From Cladorhizidae sp. MBARI D1340-BT2 (lineage: Eukaryota; Porifera; Demospongiae; Poecilosclerida; Cladorhizidae): a stretch of DNA of 64,000 bases. Both the position numbers and the translations under genes were made by a program. Below, one piece after another: positions 33,941-45,813 of the stretch. How positions within the stretch are numbered: the first letter of the stretch is position 1; every line of letters starts with the position of its first letter. The stretch covers positions 1 to 64,000 of the forward strand of contig JAQNBH010000283.1 of the NCBI GenBank assembly GCA_028752905.1. Reading direction: 5' to 3'. The notes beneath the pieces were generated by a model. That model saw only the letters and a list, made by a program, of their open reading frames with translations, did no database searches and was not told the DNA's origin.

Positions 33941-36647
33941 AAATGATAAATTTCCCCTTTTTAACCGCTATTTTGCTCCAATTGGAACGTTTTTGAGCAT
34001 TTTGAGGAAAAACAGTCTGATATCGATCATTCTTATCAATATCGCACATTAGTTTCCTTTTCAACATTATGGAACTGTTTCTACTCATTAAATGATTTTT
34101 GCTAAGAAATCTCCACTTTATTACTGGAAAAAACTCTATTTTGTTCCAATTGAGAGGAAAAACGCTCATTCTTAATAAAATACGCCAATTAGTTTCCTTT
34201 ACAATATTATGGAGATGTTTCACTTTATAAATGAAACAAAACGGCTTTTTGGTCAGAAATCGTCCCTATTAACTGTAAGAAGCTCTATTTTCATCCGGTT
34301 TTGAGCATTTGAGAAGAAACAGTCTGAAATCCCTAATTTTGAAAAAATGGGCACATTAGTTTCCGTATCAACATTATTGAACTTTTCTACACTTTAAATT
34401 ACAGAAAACGACTTTTGGTGAGACATCTCCCCTCTATTTTGCTCCAATGGTGAACTTTTTGAGCGTTTTGAGGAAAAACAGCTCATTCTTGTCAAAATGT
34501 ACACTGTAGCTTCCTTTTCAACATTATGGAACAGAAATCTACCCTTTTTAACCAAAAGAAGAGCATTTTGAAAAAAACGGTCTGAAATCGCTCATTCATA
34601 TCAATTTCGGCACATTAGCTTCCTTTTCAACATTATGGAACTGTTTCTACTTTTAAATGCCAGAAATGGCTTTTGGTCAGAAATCTCCCATTTATAACCG
34701 CTATTTTAATCGAGAATCATAATAGATTTTTGGTCAAAATTGGAACATTAGCAACATTATGGCACTGTTTCTACTCTTTCAATGACAGAGACTTTTTAAC
34801 CGTCTATTTTGAGAATTTTTTGGGAAAAACGGTCTGAAATCGCTCATTCTTAAACAAAATATGTGCATTAGATTCCTTTACAACATTACGCAGCTGTTTC
34901 TACTCTTTAAATGGGAAATCTCGCCTTTTTTAACCAGAAGAAGCTCTATTTTGATCCAATTGGATCGTTTTTGAGCATTTTGAGGTAAAACAGTCTGAAA
35001 TCACTCATTCTTATCAAAATGGCACTTTAGCTTCCATTTCAACATTATGGAACTGTTTCTCCACTTTAAATGAATATTTTGCTACAATTGGGACGTTTTT
35101 GAGCGTTTTGACGGGGAAAAGTCTGAAATCGCTTATTCTTGGCAAAATAGGCACTTTAGCAACATTATGGAACTGTTTGTACCCTTTAAATGACTTGCTA
35201 AGAAATCTCCCCTTTTTACCGGAAAAAATTACATTTTGTTCCAATTGAGATGTTTTTGAGGAAAAACCGCTCATTCTTAACAAGACACATTAGTTTCCTT
35301 TACAACATTATCGAGCTGTTTCTACTTTTTAATTGACAGGAAATGGTTTTTGGTCAGAAACTCCCCTATTAACATAAGAAGCTCTATTTTGCTCCAATTG
35401 GGACGCTTTTTAGCATTTTGAGGAGAAACAGCTGAAATCCTTAATTTTTTTTTAATGCGCACATTAGTTTCCGTATCAACATTATTGAACTTTTCATTAC
35501 AGAAAACGACTTTTGGTGAGAAATCTCCACTTTTTAACCCAAAGAGCTCTATTTTGCTCCAATTGGGACATTTTTGAGCGTTTTGAGGAAAAACAGATCA
35601 TTCTTGTCAAAATGTGCACTTTAGCATGCTTTTCAACATTATGGAACAGAATCTCCCCTTTTTAATCGAAAGAAGAGCATTTTTAGAAAAAAGTCTGAAA
35701 TAGCATCAAAAGGGGCACATTAGCATGCTTTTAAACATTATGGAACTATTTCTACTCTTTAAATGGCAGAAAATGGCTTTTGGTCAGAAAACTCCACTTT
35801 TTAAGCTCTTAATTTGATCACTAATATCGAGTTTGTATATTTTTTTGGCGTTTTGTGAAAAAACGGTGTGACATCGCTCAATTTTGTCTAAATGGGAACA
35901 TTACCTTCCTGTTCAACATTATGGAACTGTTTCAACTTTTTAAATGAGAGAAAACAGCTATTGGTGGGAAATCTCCCCATTTTAACCGAAAGAAGCTCTA
36001 TTTGCTGCACTGAGACGTTTTTGAGAATTTTGAGGCTCAAATCGCTCATTCTTAAAATATGTGCATTAGATTCCTTTACAACGTTATGCAGCTGTTTCTA
36101 CTCTTTAAATGAGATATCTCCCCTTTTTTAACCAGAAGAAGCTCTATTTTGATCCAATTGCATCGTTTTTGAGCATTTTGAGGTAAAACAGTCTAAAATC
36201 GCTCCTCTTATCAAAATGGCACATTAGCTTTTTTTGGAACATTATGGAACTGTTTCTCCACTTTAAATGAATATTTTGCTTCAATTGGGACGTTTTTGAG
36301 GAAAAGTTCTGAAATTGCTCATTCTCATTAGTTTTCTATTAAACATGAAACTGTTTCTACACTTTAAATGACAGAAAAACGCTTTTGGTGAGAAATTTAC
36401 CCTTTTTAACCTCAATTTTGCTCCAATTGGGACATTTTTGAGCGTTTAAGGAAAAACAGTCTGAAATAGCTCATTCTTGTCAATGGATAACTTTTGAACA
36501 TTATTTAAATGTTTCTACTCTTTTAAATAACAGAAAACGGCTTTTGTTCAGAAGTCTCCGCTTTTTAAACCTATTTTAATCCAATCGGGTCGTTTTTGGG
36601 GGGTTTGAGGAAAAACTCTGAAATCTTTCAATATTGTCATAATGGGC
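33941..36647 (-). repeat. A+T-rich satellite of about 179 bp, right arm
   Basis: The reverse-complement counterpart of 30466-32749, with anchors such as 'aaccgctattttgctcc' near 33961 and 'gatatctcccctttttt' near 36113. It is about 420 bp longer than the left-arm satellite, so monomer-scale indels separate the arms. Confidence 0.8.
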
Positions 36648-36820
36648 ACAGTACAAAGCAACTGTACAAAGCCACTGTACAACGCCAATGTACAAAGCCA
36701 CTATACAAAGCCACTGTACCAAGCCAATGTACAAAGCCACTGTAAAAAGCTACTGCACAAATCCACTGCACAAAGCCACTGCACAAAGCCACTATACAAA
36801 AACCACTCTACAAAGCCACA
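36648..36820 (-). repeat. 13-bp minisatellite, right arm (short allele)
   Basis: About 13 copies of 'tacaaagccactg' and variants ('tgcacaaatccac', 'tatacaaagccac') between the A+T-rich satellite and the tRNA-headed array. The same end variants as the left tract are kept ('gggcacagtacaaagcaac' and 'ccactctacaaagcc'). The difference from the left tract is therefore internal loss or gain of copies. Confidence 0.85.
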
Positions 36821-39800
36821 ACTCCAACTGCAGGCACAGCACGACATGACAGGAAAGAAAGAAAACTGACCCAGACAGGATTCGAACCTGCAACCTCCAA
36901 CTTACATGGTTAGTGCTCTAGCCATTAAGCCACTGGGGCCTCCTGGCTAGAGCTAGGTGCTGTACAAGTACGTAGTCTAAACTACGTAGGGGGGTTCACA
37001 TCCCCATGTGTCAGGGGGCGACTACTTGCCTGATGATCATTACCCGTTCTCACTGCCTCTGTCACATAATACTGGGCTGGGACCACTGTTGATCCCATTA
37101 CTCTGCTTGGAGTCAGGGTTTGTTTTGTACCGTGGCTTTGTACAGTGGCTTTGTACAGTGGCTTTGTACATTTGCTTTGTACGACATGACAGAAAAGAAA
37201 GAAAACCGACCCAGACAGGACTCGAACCTGCAACCTCCAACTTACATGGTTGGTGCTATAGCCATTAAGCCACTGGGGCCTCCTGGCTAGAGCTAGGTGC
37301 TGGAGAAGTAATTAGTCTGAACTGGAGGGTTCACATCCCCAAGTGTCAGGGGGCGACTACTTGTATGATGATCATTACCTGTTCTCCCTCCCTTCTGTCA
37401 CATCATACTGGGCTGGGACCACTGTTGATCCCATTACTCTGCTTGGAGTCACGGCGAGGGGAGCTCAATGAACTCCAACTGCAGGCCCAGCACGACATGA
37501 CAGAAAAGAAAGAAAACCGACGCAGACAAGACTCGAACCTGCTTACATGGTTGGTGCTCTAGCCATTAAGCCACTGGGGCCTCCTGGGTAGAGCTAGGCG
37601 CTGGACAAGTAATTAGTCTGAACTGAGGGGTTCACATACCCAATGTCAGAGGGCGTGAAGATCATTACCCATTCTCCCTCCCCTCTGTCACAGCTGGAAC
37701 CACTGTTGATTCCATTGCAATGCTGGGAGTCAGGGGGAGGGGCTAGGGTTTTTATGAGCAAGCTCAATGAACTCCAACTGCAGGCGCACCACGACATGAC
37801 AGAAAAGAAAGAAAACCGACCCAGACAGGACTCGAACCTGCAACCTCCAACTTACATGATTGGTGCTCTAGCCATTAAGCCACTGGGGCCTCCTGGCAGA
37901 GCTAGGCGCTGGACAAGTACTTAGTCTGAACTGGGGGGTTCACATCCACAAGTGTCAGGGGGCCACTACTTGTGTGATGATCATTACCCGTTCTCACTCC
38001 CCTCTGTCACATCATACTGGGCTGGGACCACTGTTGATCCCATTACTCTGCTTGGAGTCAGGGGGAGGGACTAGGGTTTTTGTACAGTGGCTTTGTACAG
38101 TGGCTTTGTACAGTGGCTTTGTAGGGCTAGGACTAGTGGCTAGGGTTTTTGTGAGCAAGCTCAATGAACTCCAACTGCAGGCCCAGCACGACATGACAGA
38201 AAAGAAAGAAAACCAACCCAGACAGGAGACTCGAACCTGCAACCTCCAACTTACATGGTTGGTGCTCTAGCACTGTGGCCTCTAGCCATTAAGCCACTGT
38301 GACAGGACTCGAACCTGCAACCTCCAACTTACATGGTTGGTGCTCTAGCCATTAAGCCACTGGGGCCTCCTGGCAAGAGCTAGGCGCTGGACAAGTACTT
38401 AGATGAACTGTGTGGTTCATATCCACAAGTGTAAGGGGGCGACTACTTGTGTGATGATCATTACCCGTTCTCCCTCCCCTCTGTCACATCATACTGGGCT
38501 GGGACCACTGTTGATCCAATTACTCTGCTTTGAGTCAGGGGGAGGGGCTAGGGGTTTTGTACCGTGGCTTTGTACAGTGGCTTTGTACAGTGGCTTGGTA
38601 CATTTGCTTTGTACACTGGCTTTGTACAGTGGCTTTGTACAGTGGCTTTGTATGGCTAGGGCTAGGGGCTAGGGTTTTTGTGAGCAAGCTCAACGAACTG
38701 CAACTGCAGGCCCAGCACGATATGACAGAAAAGAAAGAAAACCGACCCAGACAGGACTCGAACCAGAACCTCCAACTTATACATGGTTGGTGCTCTAGCC
38801 ATTAAGCCACTGGGGCCTCCTGGCTAGAGCTAGGCGCTGGTCAAGTACTTAGTCTGAACTGGGGGGTTCACATCCACAAATGTCAAGGGGGCGAATACTT
38901 GTTTGATGATAATTACCCGTTCTCCCTCCCATCTGTGATATCATACTGGACTGGGACCACTGATGATCCCATTACTGTGCGCTTGGGGTCAGGGGGAGGG
39001 GCTAGGGTTTTTGTGAGCAAGCTCAATGAACTCCAACTGCAGGCCCAGTACGACATGACAGAAAAGAAAGAAAACCGACGCTGACAGGATTGAACCTGCA
39101 ACCTCCAATTTAAATGGTTGGTGCTATAGCCATTAAGCCACTGGGGCCTCCTGGCTAGAGCTAGGTGCTGGAGAAGTAATTAGTGTGAACTGGAGGGTTC
39201 ACATCCACAAGTGTCAGGGGGCGACTACTTGTGTGATGATCATTATCCGTTCTCCCTCCCTTCTGTCACATCATCCCTTCTGTCACATCATACTGGGCTG
39301 GGACCACTTTTGATCTCATTACTCTGCTTGGAGTCAGGGGGAGGGGATAGGGGTTTTGTGAGCAAGCTCAATGAACTCCAACTGCAGGCCCAGCACGACA
39401 TGACAGAAAAGAAAGAAAACCGACCCAGAACAGGACTCGAACCTGCAACCTCCAACTTACATGGTTGGTGCTCTAGCCATTAAGCCACTGGCGCTTCCTG
39501 GCTAGAGCTAGGCGCTAGACAAGTAATTAGTCTGAACTGTGGGGTTCACATCCCCAAGTGTCAGGGGGCATGATGATCATTACCCGTTCTCCCTCCCCTC
39601 TGTCACATCATACTGGGCTGGAAACACCGTTGATTCCATTACTCTGCTTGGAGTCAGGGGGAGGGGCTAGGGTTTTTGTGAGCAAGCTCAATGAACTCCA
39701 ACTGCAGGCCCAGCACGACATGACAGAAAAGAAAGAAAACCGACCCAGACAAGACTCGAACCAGAACCTCCAACTTATACATGGTTGGTGCTCTAGCCAT

Positions 39801-42156
39801 TAAGCCATTAGGGCCTCCTGGCTAGAGCTAGGCGCTGGACAAGTAATTAGTCTGAACTGGTGGTTTCACATCCCCAAGTGTCATCAAGGGGGCGACTACT
39901 TGTGTGATGATCATTACCCATTCTCACTCCCCTCTGGCACATCATACAGGGCTGGGACCACTGTTGATCCCATTATTCTGCTTGGAATCAGGGGGAGGGG
40001 CTAGGGTTTTTGTACCGTGGCTTTGTACAGTGGCTTTGTACATTTGCATTGTACAGTGGCTTTGTAGAGTGGCTATGTAGAGTAGCTTTGTACAGTGGCT
40101 TTGTACAGTGGCTTTGTACAGTGGCTTTGTAGGGCTAGGGCTAAGGGCTAGGGTTTTTATGAGCAAGCTTATTGAACTCCAACTGCAGGCCCAGCACGAC
40201 ATGACAGAAAAGAAAGAAAACCGACGCAGACAGGACTCGAACCTGCAACCTCCAACTTACATGGTTGGTGCTCTAGCCATTAAGCCACTGCGGCCTCCTG
40301 GCTATAGCTAGGCGCTGGACAAGTAATTAGTCTGAACTGGGGGGTTCACATCCCCAAGTGTCATCAAGGGGGCGACTACTTGTGTGATAATCATTACCTG
40401 TTCTCCCTCCCCTCTGTCACATCATACTGGGCTGGGACTACTGTTGATCCCATTACTCTGCTTGGGGTCAGGGGGAGGGGCTAGGGTATTTGTGAACAAG
40501 CTCAATGAACTCCAACTGCAGGCCCAGCACGACACGACAGAAAAGAAAGTAAACCGACCCAGACATGTCTCGAACCTACTTACATGGTTGGTGCTCTAGC
40601 CATTAAGCCACTGGGGCCTCCTGGCTAGAGCTTGGCGCTGGAGAAGTAATTAGTCTGAACTGTGGGGTTCACATACCCAAGTGTCAGGGGGCGTGATGAT
40701 CATTACCCGTTCTCCCTCCCCTCTGTCACATCATACTGGGCTGGAACCACTGTTGATCCCATTACTCTGCTTGGCAGGGGGAGGGGCTAGGGTTTTTGTA
40801 CCGTGGCTTTGTACAGTGGCTTTGTAGAGTAGCTTTGTACAGTGGCTTTGTAGGGCTAGGGCTAAGGGCTAGGGTTTTTATGAGCAAGCTTAATGAACTC
40901 CAACTGCAGGCCCAGCAAGACATGACAGAAAAGAAAGAAAACCGACCCAAACAGGACTCGAACCTGCGACCTCCAACTTACATGGTTGGTGCTTTAGCCA
41001 TTAAGCCACTGGGGCCTCCTGGCTATAGCTAGGCGCTGGACAAGTATTTAGTCTGAACTGGGGGGTTCACATCCCCAAGTGTCAAGGGGGCGACTACTTG
41101 TGTGATGATCATTACCCGTTCTCCCTCCACCCGTCTAATCATACTGGGCTGGGACCACTGTTGATCCCATTATTCTGCTTGGAGTCAGTGGGAGGGGCTA
41201 GGGTTTTTGTGAGCAAGCTCAATGAACTCCAACTGCAGGCTCAGCACGACATGACAGAAAAGAAAGAAAACCGACCCAGACAGGACTCGAACCTGCAACC
41301 TCCAACTTACATGGTTGGTGCTCTAGCCATAAAGCCACTGGGGCTTCCTGGCAAGAGCTAGGCGCTGGACAAGTACTTAGATGAACTGGGGGGTTCATAT
41401 CCACAAGTGTAAGGGGGGACTATTTGTGTGATGATCATTACCCGTTCTGCCTCCCCTCTGTCACATCATACTGGGCTGGGACCACTGTTGATCCCATTAC
41501 TCTGCTTTGAGTCAGGGGGGGGGGGGCTAGGGTATTTGTGAGCAAGATCAATGAACTCCAACTGCAGGCCCAGCACGACATGACAGAAAAGAAAGAAAAC
41601 CGACCCAGACAGGACTCGAACCTGCAACCTCCAACTTATATGGTTGGTGCTCTAGCCATTAAGCCACCGGGGCCTCCTGGCTATAGCTAGGCGCTGGACA
41701 AGTAATTAGTCTGAACTGGGGGGTTCACATCCCCAAGTGTCATCAAGGGGGCGACTACTTGTGTGATAATGATTACCCGTTCTCCCTCTCCTCTGTCACA
41801 TCATACTGGGCTGGGACCACTGTTGATCCCATTATTCTGCTTGGAGTCAGGGGGAGTGGCTAGGATATTTGTGAGCAAGCTCAATGAACTCCAACTGCAG
41901 GCCCATCACGACATGACAGAAAAGAAAGAAAACCAACCCAGACAGGACTCGAACCTGCAACCTCCAACTTACATGGTTGGTGCTCTACCCATTAAGCCAC
42001 TGGGGCCTCCTGGCAAGAGCTAGGCACTGGAAAAGTACTTAGCTGAACTGGGGGGTTCACATCCACAAGTGTCAGGGGGCGACTACTTGTGTGATGATCA
42101 TTACCAGTTCTCCCTCCCCTCTGTCACATCATACTGGGCTGGGACCACTGTTGATA
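36821..42156 (-). repeat. Tandem array of 16 tRNA-headed repeats, right arm of unit 1
   Basis: The reverse-complement counterpart of 24548-29950. B boxes (as 'ggactcgaacc' or variants) lie near 36890, 37220, 37531, 37830, 38230, 38307, 38757, 39090, 39437, 39754, 40237, 40571, 40959, 41288, 41614 and 41949. The head near 39090 has lost a base in the B box ('ggattgaacc'). Minisatellite tracts interrupt the tails near 37130-37180, 38080-38123, 38560-38650, 40011-40130 and 40797-40850. Around 38.0-39.1 kb the order of tails and heads differs from the left arm, so array copies have been gained or exchanged since the palindrome formed. Confidence 0.85.
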
Positions 42157-42235
42157 TCATGTCCATTACAGTGAAGTGTGCAGAATATATGGATGTTTGG
42201 TATCAACGGAGAGCACAGACAGAGACCTATATTAA
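42157..42235 (-). repeat. Satellite remnant, right arm of unit 1
   Basis: The mirror of 24469-24547: 'gtccattacagtgaagtg' to 'gagacctatattaa', again fused to the tRNA-headed repeat and stopping at the TTAA next to the island. Confidence 0.8.
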
Positions 42236-42448
42236 CTCTTTTTCCCGGTGTAAGCGCCATATGGCGTAATTGCTTTTGAAAAATCATAAAAAATCAATCA
42301 TTGGGTTGTTTTGCAAAACAAAAATATCATAAAATAGCGGCGCTATTCTAATTGCAGCTACATTCAAAATTATACGGCAATAGTGCCATGGTAACTAGGG
42401 AAATCCCGCCGTAAAGTTCAAGGGGTCAATTCTGCCCTAGAATTAAAA

Positions 42449-42670
42449 ATGGTCGAAAGGCTATCTTTTGATGAGGCGGTCCTGGACGACAACTTCGACG
42501 ACTTCGGGTTGTCTGATGATGAATCTGAGGAAGGGGAGAGTGAAGCTATCTATACCTACTGTGGACAGCCCATTTGGATCGTGACCAATAGAGCTACTTG
42601 GCAGAGACTTTTCCAATCGAAACCATGGCAGTATGGACGAAGCTATGGCTGTTGGAGGCGAAGGCATTGA
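42449..42670 (+). CDS. Hypothetical 73-residue acidic ORF, second copy
   Basis: The same ORF as 24034-24255, with Trp and Gly in place of Arg and Glu (RATWQ, QYGRS). Start context, acidic stretch and basic C-terminus are unchanged and no stop or frameshift has appeared. A 73-codon frame that survives while its neighbour decays is slightly in favour of coding, but the copies are too young for this to be strong. The product is unrecognised. Confidence 0.4.
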   Translation: MVERLSFDEAVLDDNFDDFGLSDDESEEGESEAIYTYCGQPIWIVTNRATWQRLFQSKPWQYGRSYGCWRRRH

Positions 42671-42711
42671 TCCTGCAGTCCTCCTGGTAATTCAATGTAC
42701 TTTGCTAGCTA

Positions 42712-42720
42712 TATATAAAG
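42712..42720 (+). promoter_or_regulatory. Candidate TATA box, second island
   Basis: TATATAAAG within 'gctagctatatataaagcc', about 140 bases upstream of the ATG of the broken 94-residue ORF and identical to the left copy. It has motif support only. Confidence 0.3.
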
Positions 42721-42858
42721 CCTGATAGTCTGAGGAGCTAGCTAATTCATGGTGTTACCTACACCCGTGTAATAGCCTACTTATAGTTCTAGCTGTACTT
42801 GCTTCCTTGACTTGTCTAATAAGTTGACGAATAACAACTCTATCATGTTCAGGTTTGA

Positions 42859-43138
42859 TGGAGCAAGTGATGGTCCATGACAGAGATAATACCATGGCAT
42901 AGCTTCCCCATGTTCAGATGAGTTCTGATAGAGATAGTGATGCAAACATACCTACCCCACTCTTTTCATCCATACTGCATGAGGACGCTCGTCTTGTAGA
43001 CCTGCACGAGGACGTACAGTTCTCAGAAGTAGGAGTGTCAATCTCCCCCCCCTTACCTTCATCCGGTACTAGTCTTACTGCACGAGGAAACTTGTATATC
43101 AGACTATGAGTATGTAATTACAGAGTATTGTATTGTAT
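42859..43138 (+). pseudogene. Broken copy of the 94-residue ORF, second island
   Basis: Compared with the intact left copy, the codon after MEQVMVHDRDNTMA is TAG instead of CAG, a nonsense change. The C-run within 'caatctccc...ttacc' has 8 C instead of 7, a frameshift in the C-terminal third. A later ATG (42918) gives a 63-residue remnant that keeps SSDRDSDANIPTP and then runs out of frame. Both lesions are also in the third copy, so they predate the unit duplication. Confidence 0.6.
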
Positions 43139-43536
43139 AGTTGCTCTTTGATTCTGTGTACATTGTATCCATATTATTGGTGGGAATTGTATTCAATAAT
43201 ATTGGTTATGGGAATTCTATACAGTAGAAATTATGTCCTCTTTGTTAGTCAGGCAAACGTCTGTCATACCACAGCATATCTCAGTTGTTCCTAAAGTTGG
43301 CTGAAAATAGAAGGATATTTATAATCTACAATACAATAATATATATATATTTTAATATTAAACAACATTATAATGATATTCATGTGTGTAGTTTCGTTAC
43401 CTGGCAACATGAATTGACCACAATAATGTCCAACATAAGAGCTATCTTGTGGTATAAGGTTGCTAGGGACTATTGTTAATCTCTGATTTAATATCAATTT
43501 ATTTGTACTTAATGGTCAATTTTTTATTTTTTTCCA

Positions 43537-43542
43537 AATAAA
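43537..43542 (+). promoter_or_regulatory. Candidate polyadenylation signal at island end
   Basis: AATAAA 12 bases before the island's far boundary, downstream of the 94-residue ORF and in the same orientation. No poly(A) tract follows, so this does not mark a processed retrocopy. It may be chance in A+T-rich sequence. Confidence 0.25.
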
Positions 43543-43554
43543 CTCACCGGGAGA

Positions 43555-44025
43555 AGCTATATATCAAGTCTTTACAGTGAAGTTTGGACAATCTATGAAG
43601 CTAACATATTTAGCTTCTTGAGAGAGCAGAGAGATACCTATCTTGCAATTCTATTACTGTGAAGTATGCAGAATATATGAATGTTTGGTATCAAGAGAGA
43701 GAATAGAGAGAGTATACTATCTTAATAGCTATATATCAAGTTTATTCATTGAATTGTGGAGAATCTATGAAGCTAAAATGTTTAGCTCAAGATAGAGAAC
43801 ACTGAGAGATACCTATCTTGTGAGTTTATCAAGCCCATTACAGTGAAGTGTGCTAAATATATGGATGTTTGGTATCAACAGAGAGCACAGAAAGAGATCT
43901 ATCTTATTAGCTATATATCAAGTCTATACAGTGAAGTTTGGAGTATCTATAAAGCTAACATATTTAGCATCATGAGAGAGCAGAGAGATACCTATCTTGT
44001 GATTTTATCAGGTCCATTACTGTGA
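43555..44025 (-). repeat. 90/182-bp satellite, outer end of the right arm
   Basis: 471 bp mirroring 22675-23145, from 'agctatatatcaagtcttt' to 'tccattactgtga'. It ends abruptly at the unit junction, where A+T-rich satellite begins. Confidence 0.85.
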
Positions 44026-45813
44026 ATAGAGCTTCTTCTGGTTAAAAAAGGGGAGATATCTCATTTAAAGAGTAGAAACAGCTGCATAACGTTGTAAAGG
44101 AATCTAATGCACATATTTTAAGGAGCGATTTGAGCCTCAAAATTCTCAAACACGTCTCAGTTGCAGCAAAATAGAGCTTCTTTCGGATAAAATGGGGAGA
44201 TTTCTCACCAATAACTGTTTTCTGTCATTTAAAGAGTCGACACAGTTCCATAATGTTGAAAAGGAAGCTAATGTTCCCATTTAGACAAAATTGAGCGATG
44301 TCACACCGTTTTTTCTCAAAACACCAAAAAAACTCGATATTAGTGATCAAATTAAGAGCTTAAAAAGTGGAGATTTCTTACCAAAAGCCATTTTCTGCCA
44401 TTTAAAGAGTAGAAATAGTTCCATAATGTTTAAAAGCATGTTAATGTGCCCCTTTTGATGCTATTTCAGACCTTTTTTCTAAAAATGCTCTTCTTTCGAT
44501 TAAAAAGGGGAGATTTCCGTTCCATAATGTTGAAAAGCATGCTAAAGTGCACATTTTGACAAGAATGATCTGTTTTTCCTCAAAACGCTCGAAAATGTCC
44601 CAATTGGAGCAAAATATAGCTCTTTGGGTTAAAAAAGGGGAGATTTCTCACCAAAAGTCGTTTTCTGTAATGAAAAGTTCAATAATGTAGATACGGAAAC
44701 TAATGTGCCGATTTAAAAAAAATTAGGGATTTCAGCTGTTTCTCCTCAAAATGCTAAAAAGCGTCCCAATTGGAGCAAAATAGAGCATCTTACGTTAATA
44801 GGGGAGATTTCTGACCAAAAACCAGTTTTCTGTCAATTAAAAAGTAGAAACAGCTCGATAATGTTGTAAAGGAAACTAATGTGTCTTTTGTTAAGAATGA
44901 GCGGTTTTTCCTCAAAAACATCTCAATTGGAACAAAATATATATTTTTCCGGTAAAACGGGGAGATTTCTTAGCAAGTCATTATAAGAGTAGAAACAGTG
45001 CCATAATGTTTCTAATGTTCCCATTTTGACCAAAAATCTATTATGATTCTCGATTAAAATAGCGGTTAAAAATGGGAGATTTCTGACCAAAAGCCATTTT
45101 CTGGCATTTAAAAGTAGAAACAGTTCCATAATGTTGAAAAGGAAGCTAATGTGCCCAATTTGATAAGAATGAGCGATTTCAGACCGTTTTTTTCAAAATG
45201 CTCTTCTTTCGAAGATTTCTGTTCCATAATGTTGAAAAGGAAGCTAAAGTGCACATTTTGACAAGAATGAGCTGTTTTTCCTCAAAACGCTCAAAAAGTT
45301 CACCATTGGAGCAAAATAGAGGGGAGATGTCTCACCAAAAGTCGTTTTCTGTAATTTAAAGTGTAGAAAAGTTCAATAATGTTGATACGGAAACTAATGT
45401 GCCCATTTTTTCAAAATTAGGGATTTCAGACTGTTTCTTCTCAAATGCTCAAAACCGGAGCAAAATAGAGCTTCTTACAGTTAATAGGGACGATTTCTGA
45501 CCAAAAAGCCGTTTTGTTTCATTTAAAAAGTGAAACATCTCCATAATGTTGTAAAGGAAACTAATTGGCGTATTTTATTAAGAATGAGCGGTTTTTCCTC
45601 TCAATTGGAACAAAATAGAGTTTTTTCCAGTAAAAAAGGGGAGATTTCTAAGCAAAAGTCATTTAATGAGTAGAAACAGTTCCATAATGTTGAAAAGGAA
45701 ACTAATGTGCGATTTTGCTAAGAATGATCGATATCAGACTGTTTTTCCTCAAAATGCTCAAAAACGTTCCAATTGGAGCAAAATAGCGGTTAAAAATGGG
45801 AAATTTCTCATTT
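44026..45813 (+). repeat. A+T-rich satellite, plus-oriented part of unit 2
   Basis: 1,788 bp equivalent to 30963-32749. Joined directly to family-1 satellite at 44025/44026 with about two bases of shared sequence ('aa') at the joint. Confidence 0.85.

Larger units (their letters stand above)
42236..43554 (+). other. Single-copy-like island, second copy
   Basis: 1,319 bp, the mirror of 23146-24468 and now on the plus strand. Order: CTCTTTTTCCCGGTG end, cgccatatggcg palindrome (42253-42264), 73-residue ORF, TATATAAAG at 42712-42720, broken 94-residue ORF, AATAAA at 43537-43542 and CACCGGGAGA end. The A-T run 'aatatatatatattttaat' near 43340 may be copy-number variable. Confidence 0.7.
22675..44025. 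repeat. Large palindrome, arms about 10.08 kb with a 1.19-kb spacer
   Basis: The left arm (22675-32749) is found in reverse complement at 33941-44025. Anchors include the island with its ORFs (24034-24255 minus against 42449-42670 plus), the tRNA-headed array, the minisatellite and the A+T-rich satellite. The outer end is 'tcacagtaatggacctg' at 22675, mirrored by 'caggtccattactgtga' ending at 44025. The inner end is 'aaatttctcattt' ending at 32749, mirrored from 33941. The arms are alike by eye but not identical: the minisatellite is about 515 bp on the left and about 173 bp on the right, and the tRNA-headed arrays are not collinear between about 27.3 and 28.5 kb. Confidence 0.9.
30963..44025 (+). 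repeat. Tandem macro-unit 1 (13,063 bp)
   Basis: Bases from 'atagagcttcttctgg' at 30963 to 'tccattactgtga' at 44025 recur from 44026 onward. Equivalent points include the 22-bp palindrome (32749 against 45813) and the 70-residue frame at 33677 against 46740. The unit holds the inner 1.79 kb of the left arm, the spacer and the entire right arm. Its left edge at 30963 is not a joint in this copy, since satellite continues upstream, so unit 1 is likely the template for the later units. Confidence 0.9.

Noticed and set aside
22675..44025. LTR retrotransposon or provirus
   Set aside because: I looked for reverse transcriptase, integrase or protease motifs and for direct terminal repeats with TG...CA ends, and saw none. 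The long repeats are inverted or tandem.
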